Below, piece by piece: positions 61,301 through 64,000 of a DNA stretch of 64,000 nt (the stretch's first letter is position 1; every line of letters starts with the position of its first letter). A model generated the notes under the pieces. The model did not search any database, had not been told where the DNA came from, and worked only from the letters and a program-made list of their open reading frames with translations. Location of the stretch: positions 9,446,501 to 9,510,500 of the forward strand of contig OY756967.1 of NCBI GenBank assembly GCA_963580455.1, given 5' to 3'. This stretch comes from Euonymus europaeus. Its lineage: Eukaryota > Streptophyta > Magnoliopsida > Celastrales > Celastraceae. A program made the translations under genes and the position numbers.

Positions 61301-62209
61301 TAATCGTGGAAGCTTATACTCATAAAATTTGACATAGAAGAACAATAAAAAGTGTACACCGAGCAACTTTGATTGTCCGAAGTTGCTCAACTCTCTCTAT
61401 GGAGGAGCTTTTAACGGTTTTGTCCATTTGTCATAGAAACTTAATGTTTTGGCATTGAAATAATCTTGGAAGCTTATACTCGTAAAATTTGACTTAGTAG
61501 AACAATATTAGGTGTACACCGAGAAACTTTGATTGTCCGAAGTTGCTCAACTCTCTCTCTGGAGGAGAATTTAACGGTTTTGTCCATTTGTCATAGAAAG
61601 TTGCTGTTTGGCATCGAAATAATCTTGGAAGCCTATACACGTAAAATTTGACATAAAAAAGCAATAAAAAGTGTACACCGAGCAACTTCGATTGTCCGAA
61701 GTTGCTCAACTCTCCCTATGGAGGAGCTTTTCATGGTATTGTCCATTTGTCATAGTAAGTTGGTCTTTTGCCATCGAAATAATCTTGGAAGCTTATACTG
61801 ATAAAATTTGACATAGAAGAACATTAAAAAGTGTACACCGAGCAACTTTGATAGTCCAAAGTTGCTCAACTGTCTCTATGGAGGAGCTTTTCAGGGTATT
61901 GTCGATTTGTCATAGAAAGTTGGTCTTTTGCGATCGAAATAATATTGGAAGCGTATACCCATAAAATTTGACATAGAAGAACATTAAAAAGTATACACCG
62001 AGCAACTTTGATAGTCCGAAGTTGCTCAACTCTCTCTATGGAGGAGCTTTTAACGGTTTTTGTCCATTTGTCATAGAAAGTTGGTGTTTTGGCATCGAAA
62101 TAACACTGGAAACTCATTTTCGTAAAATCTAACATAGAAGAACAATAAAAAGTGTAAACCGAGCAACTTTGATTGTCCGAAGTTGCTCTACTCTCTCTTT
62201 GGAGGAGCT
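58371..62209. repeat. 24-mer HOR, 3,839 bp, copy 3
   Basis: Complete copy corresponding to 44,302-48,140 at an offset of 14,069 bp, with all diagnostic variants (CTATGTAGGAGC, CTATGGAACGC twice, CCGGGCAACAATG, GGAGGACCTTTT, AACAATATTAGGTG). It has G at 58,923 and at 61,810, where copies 1 and 2 respectively carry private changes. Confidence 0.93.
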
Positions 62210-64000
62210 TTTAACGGTTTTTGTCCATTTGTCATAGAAAGTTGGTGTTTTGGCATCGAAATAACCCTGGAAATTCATTTTCGTAAAATCTAACATAGAA
62301 GAACAACAAAAAGTGTACACCGAGCAACTTTGATTGTCCGAAGTTGCTCTACTCTCTCTATGTAGGAGCTTTTAACGGTTTTGTCTTTTTGTCATAGAAA
62401 GTTGCTTTTTTGGCATCGAAATAACCCTGGAAGCTCATTTTCATAAAATTTAATATAAAAGAACAATAAAAAGTGTACACCGAGCAACTTTGATCGTCCG
62501 AAGTTGCTCAACTCTCTCTATGGAGGAGCTTTTAACGGTTTTGTCCATTTGTCATAGAAACTTAATGTTTTGGCATTGAAATAATCTTGGAAGCTTATAC
62601 TCGTAAAATTTGACTTTGTAGAACAATATAAAGTGTACACCGAGCAACTTTGATTGTCCGAAGTTGCTCAACTCTCTCTCTGGAGGAGCATTTAACGATT
62701 TTGTCCATTTATCATAGAAAGTTGCTGTTTGGCATCAAAATAATCTTGGAAGCCTATACACGTAAAATTTGACATAAAAAAGAAATTAAAAGTGTACACC
62801 GAGCAACTTCGATTGTCCGAAGTTGCTCAACTCTCTCTATGGAGGAGCTTTTCATGGTATTGTCCATTTGTCATAGAAAGTTGGTCTTTTGCCGTCGAAA
62901 TAATCTTGGAAGCTTATACTGATAAAATTTGACATAAAAGAACATTAAAAAGTGTACACCGAGGAATTTTGATATTCGAAAGTTGCTCAACTCTCTCTAT
63001 GGAGGAGCTTTTTAGGGTATTGTCCATTTGTGATAGAAAGTTGCTCTTTTGCGATCGAAATAATATTGGAAGCGTATACCCATAAAATTTGACATAGAAG
63101 AACATTAAAAAGTATACACCGAGCAACTTTGATAGTCCGAAGTTGCTCAACTCTCTCTATGGAACGCTTTTAACGGTTTTTGTCCATTTGTCACAGAAAG
63201 TTGGTGTTTTGGCATCGAAATAACCCTGGAAACTCATTTTCGTAAAATCTAACATAGAAGAACAATAAAAAGTGTACACCGAGCAACTTTGATTGTCCGA
63301 AGTTGCTCAACTCTCTCTATGGAGGAGCTTTTAACGGTTTTGTCCATTTGTCATAGAAACTTAATGTTTTGGCATTGAAATAATCTTGGAAGCTTATACT
63401 CGTAAAATTTGACTTTGTAGAACAATATAAAGTGTACACCGAGCAACTTTGATCGTCCGAAGTTGCTCAACTCTCTCTTTGGAGGAGCTTTTAACGATTT
63501 TGTCCATTTGTCATAGAAAGTTGCTGTTTGGCATCGAAATAATCTTGGAAGCCTATACACGTAAAATTTGACATAAAAAAGAAATAAAAAGTGTACACCG
63601 AGCAACTTCGATTGTCCGAAGTTGCTCAACTCTCTCTATGGAGGAGCTTTTCATGGTATTGTCCATTTGTCATAGAAAGTTGGTCTTTTGCCGTCGAAAT
63701 AATCTTGGAAGCTTATACTGATAAAATTTGACATAGAAGAACGTTAAAAAGTGTACACCGAGCAACTTTGATAGTCGAAAGTTGCTCAACTCTCTCTATG
63801 GAGGAGCTTTTCAGGGTATTGTCCATTTGTGATAGAAAGTTGCTCTTTTGCGATCGAAATAATATTGGAAGCGTATACCCATAAAATTTGACATAGAAGA
63901 ACATTAAAAAGTATACACCGAGCAACTTTGATAGTCCGAAGTTGCTCAACTCTCTCTATGGAACGCTTTTAACGGTTTTTGTCCATTTGTCATAGAAAGT
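62210..64000. repeat. 24-mer HOR, copy 4 (partial, cut by window end)
   Basis: First 1,791 bp of another 3,839-bp unit, matching 48,141-49,931. It includes both CTATGGAACGC boxes (near 63,161 and 63,960) and is truncated only by the window boundary. Confidence 0.92.

Larger units (their letters stand above)
1..64000. repeat. Satellite DNA array, ~160-bp monomer, head-to-tail
   Basis: Every part of the window is built from one monomer of about 160 bp. In order, a monomer has a variable AAGC(T/C/G)-start segment, an A-rich stretch (AGAACAATAAAAAGTGTACA), a dyad block (GAGCAACTT...AAGTTGCTC), the best conserved block (CTCTCTATGGAGGAGCTTTT), then GTCCATTTGTCATAGAAA and a TTTTGGCATCGAAATAATC segment. 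The same landmarks recur at 159-161 bp spacing from base 1 to base 64,000, always in the same orientation. Many monomers carry a HindIII site (AAGCTT) at the first landmark. Monomer size close to nucleosome plus linker, AT-richness and HOR structure are typical of centromeric or pericentromeric satellites. Centromere function is inferred, not shown. I do not recognise the named family. Confidence 0.97.
57521..64000. repeat. 14,069-bp super-unit, copy 2 (first 6,480 bp)
   Basis: This reproduces 43,452-49,931 with constant spacing and very few differences. It contains one complete 3,839-bp HOR and the start of another. The window ends inside the copy, so its full length is unknown. If the duplication is complete, the next bases outside the window should follow 49,932 onward. 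Confidence 0.88.

Noticed and set aside
1..64000. CRISPR array (regular repeats).
   Set aside because: There are no unique spacers: the entire 160-bp period is repeated, and repeat unit and size are typical of eukaryotic satellite DNA.
1..64000. Internal sub-repeat of about 40 or 80 bp within the monomer.
   Set aside because: Splitting a monomer into quarters or halves showed no recognisable similarity. Short echoes such as TTTTGTCC/TTTGTCAT are too small to support an ancestral sub-unit.
1..64000. Telomeric, rDNA, 5S rRNA or tRNA sequence.
   Set aside because: No telomere-type short tandem repeats and no recognisable conserved blocks of these genes were seen on either strand.
1..64000. A hidden functional gene system in the array.
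   Set aside because: No unique sequence of useful length exists in the window. All departures from the monomer pattern are small indels, truncated monomers or HOR boundaries.

Overview
The whole 64 kb window is one uninterrupted array of a tandem satellite DNA with a basic monomer of about 160 bp (mostly 160, with 159- and 161-bp versions), roughly 400 monomers, all in the same orientation. I find no protein-coding gene, rRNA, tRNA, transposon insertion, CRISPR array or unique sequence. A hand count on one typical monomer gives about 36% G+C. Tens of kilobases of a nucleosome-sized monomer organised into higher-order repeats (HORs) point to a eukaryotic centromeric or pericentromeric (possibly subtelomeric) heterochromatin block. 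The 160-bp unit and AT-richness resemble many plant centromere satellites, but I do not recognise the family or species, so 'plant' is only a guess.

Layout. (1) 1-4,611: old, heterogeneous monomers with scattered indels and two truncated 79-bp monomers. (2) 4,612-6,165: a compact dimer/tetramer HOR (319/638 bp). (3) 6,166-11,733: mixed monomers with diverged duplications and one truncated monomer. (4) 11,734-17,521: overlapping tandem HORs of 2,242 bp (14-mer) and 1,441 bp (9-mer). (5) 18,200-27,513: 12-mer (1,925 bp) and 13-mer (2,082 bp) units, which together form a 25-mer of 4,007 bp present twice. (6) 27,527-33,190: a nearly perfect tandem duplication of 2,832 bp that carries a truncated monomer. 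(7) 33,191-43,451: 13-mer, 15-mer, 11-mer and 5-mer relationships, local single-monomer expansion, and an 802-bp 5-mer HOR. (8) 43,452-57,520: a unit of 14,069 bp containing two complete 24-mer (3,839 bp) HOR copies; 57,521-64,000 is the start of a second copy of this 14-kb unit, cut off by the window end.

The array therefore becomes younger and more homogeneous from left to right, as expected when repeated unequal exchange or segmental duplication is active to the right of, or inside, the right third. Several monomer subfamilies can be told apart by their first 30 bases, and they travel in fixed order within HORs.

The most notable sequence-level feature is an imperfect-to-perfect dyad in most monomers (GAGCAACTT(T/C)G, 6-base loop, C(G/A)AAGTTGCTC). 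Its variable stem position occurs in pairing combinations (C-G, T-A, and T.G wobble), and I did not see the non-pairing C/A combination. Open reading frames of 60-170 codons, nearly all on the minus strand, are simply translations of the satellite and should not be annotated as genes. HOR boundaries were placed by eye, with an uncertainty of tens of bases.
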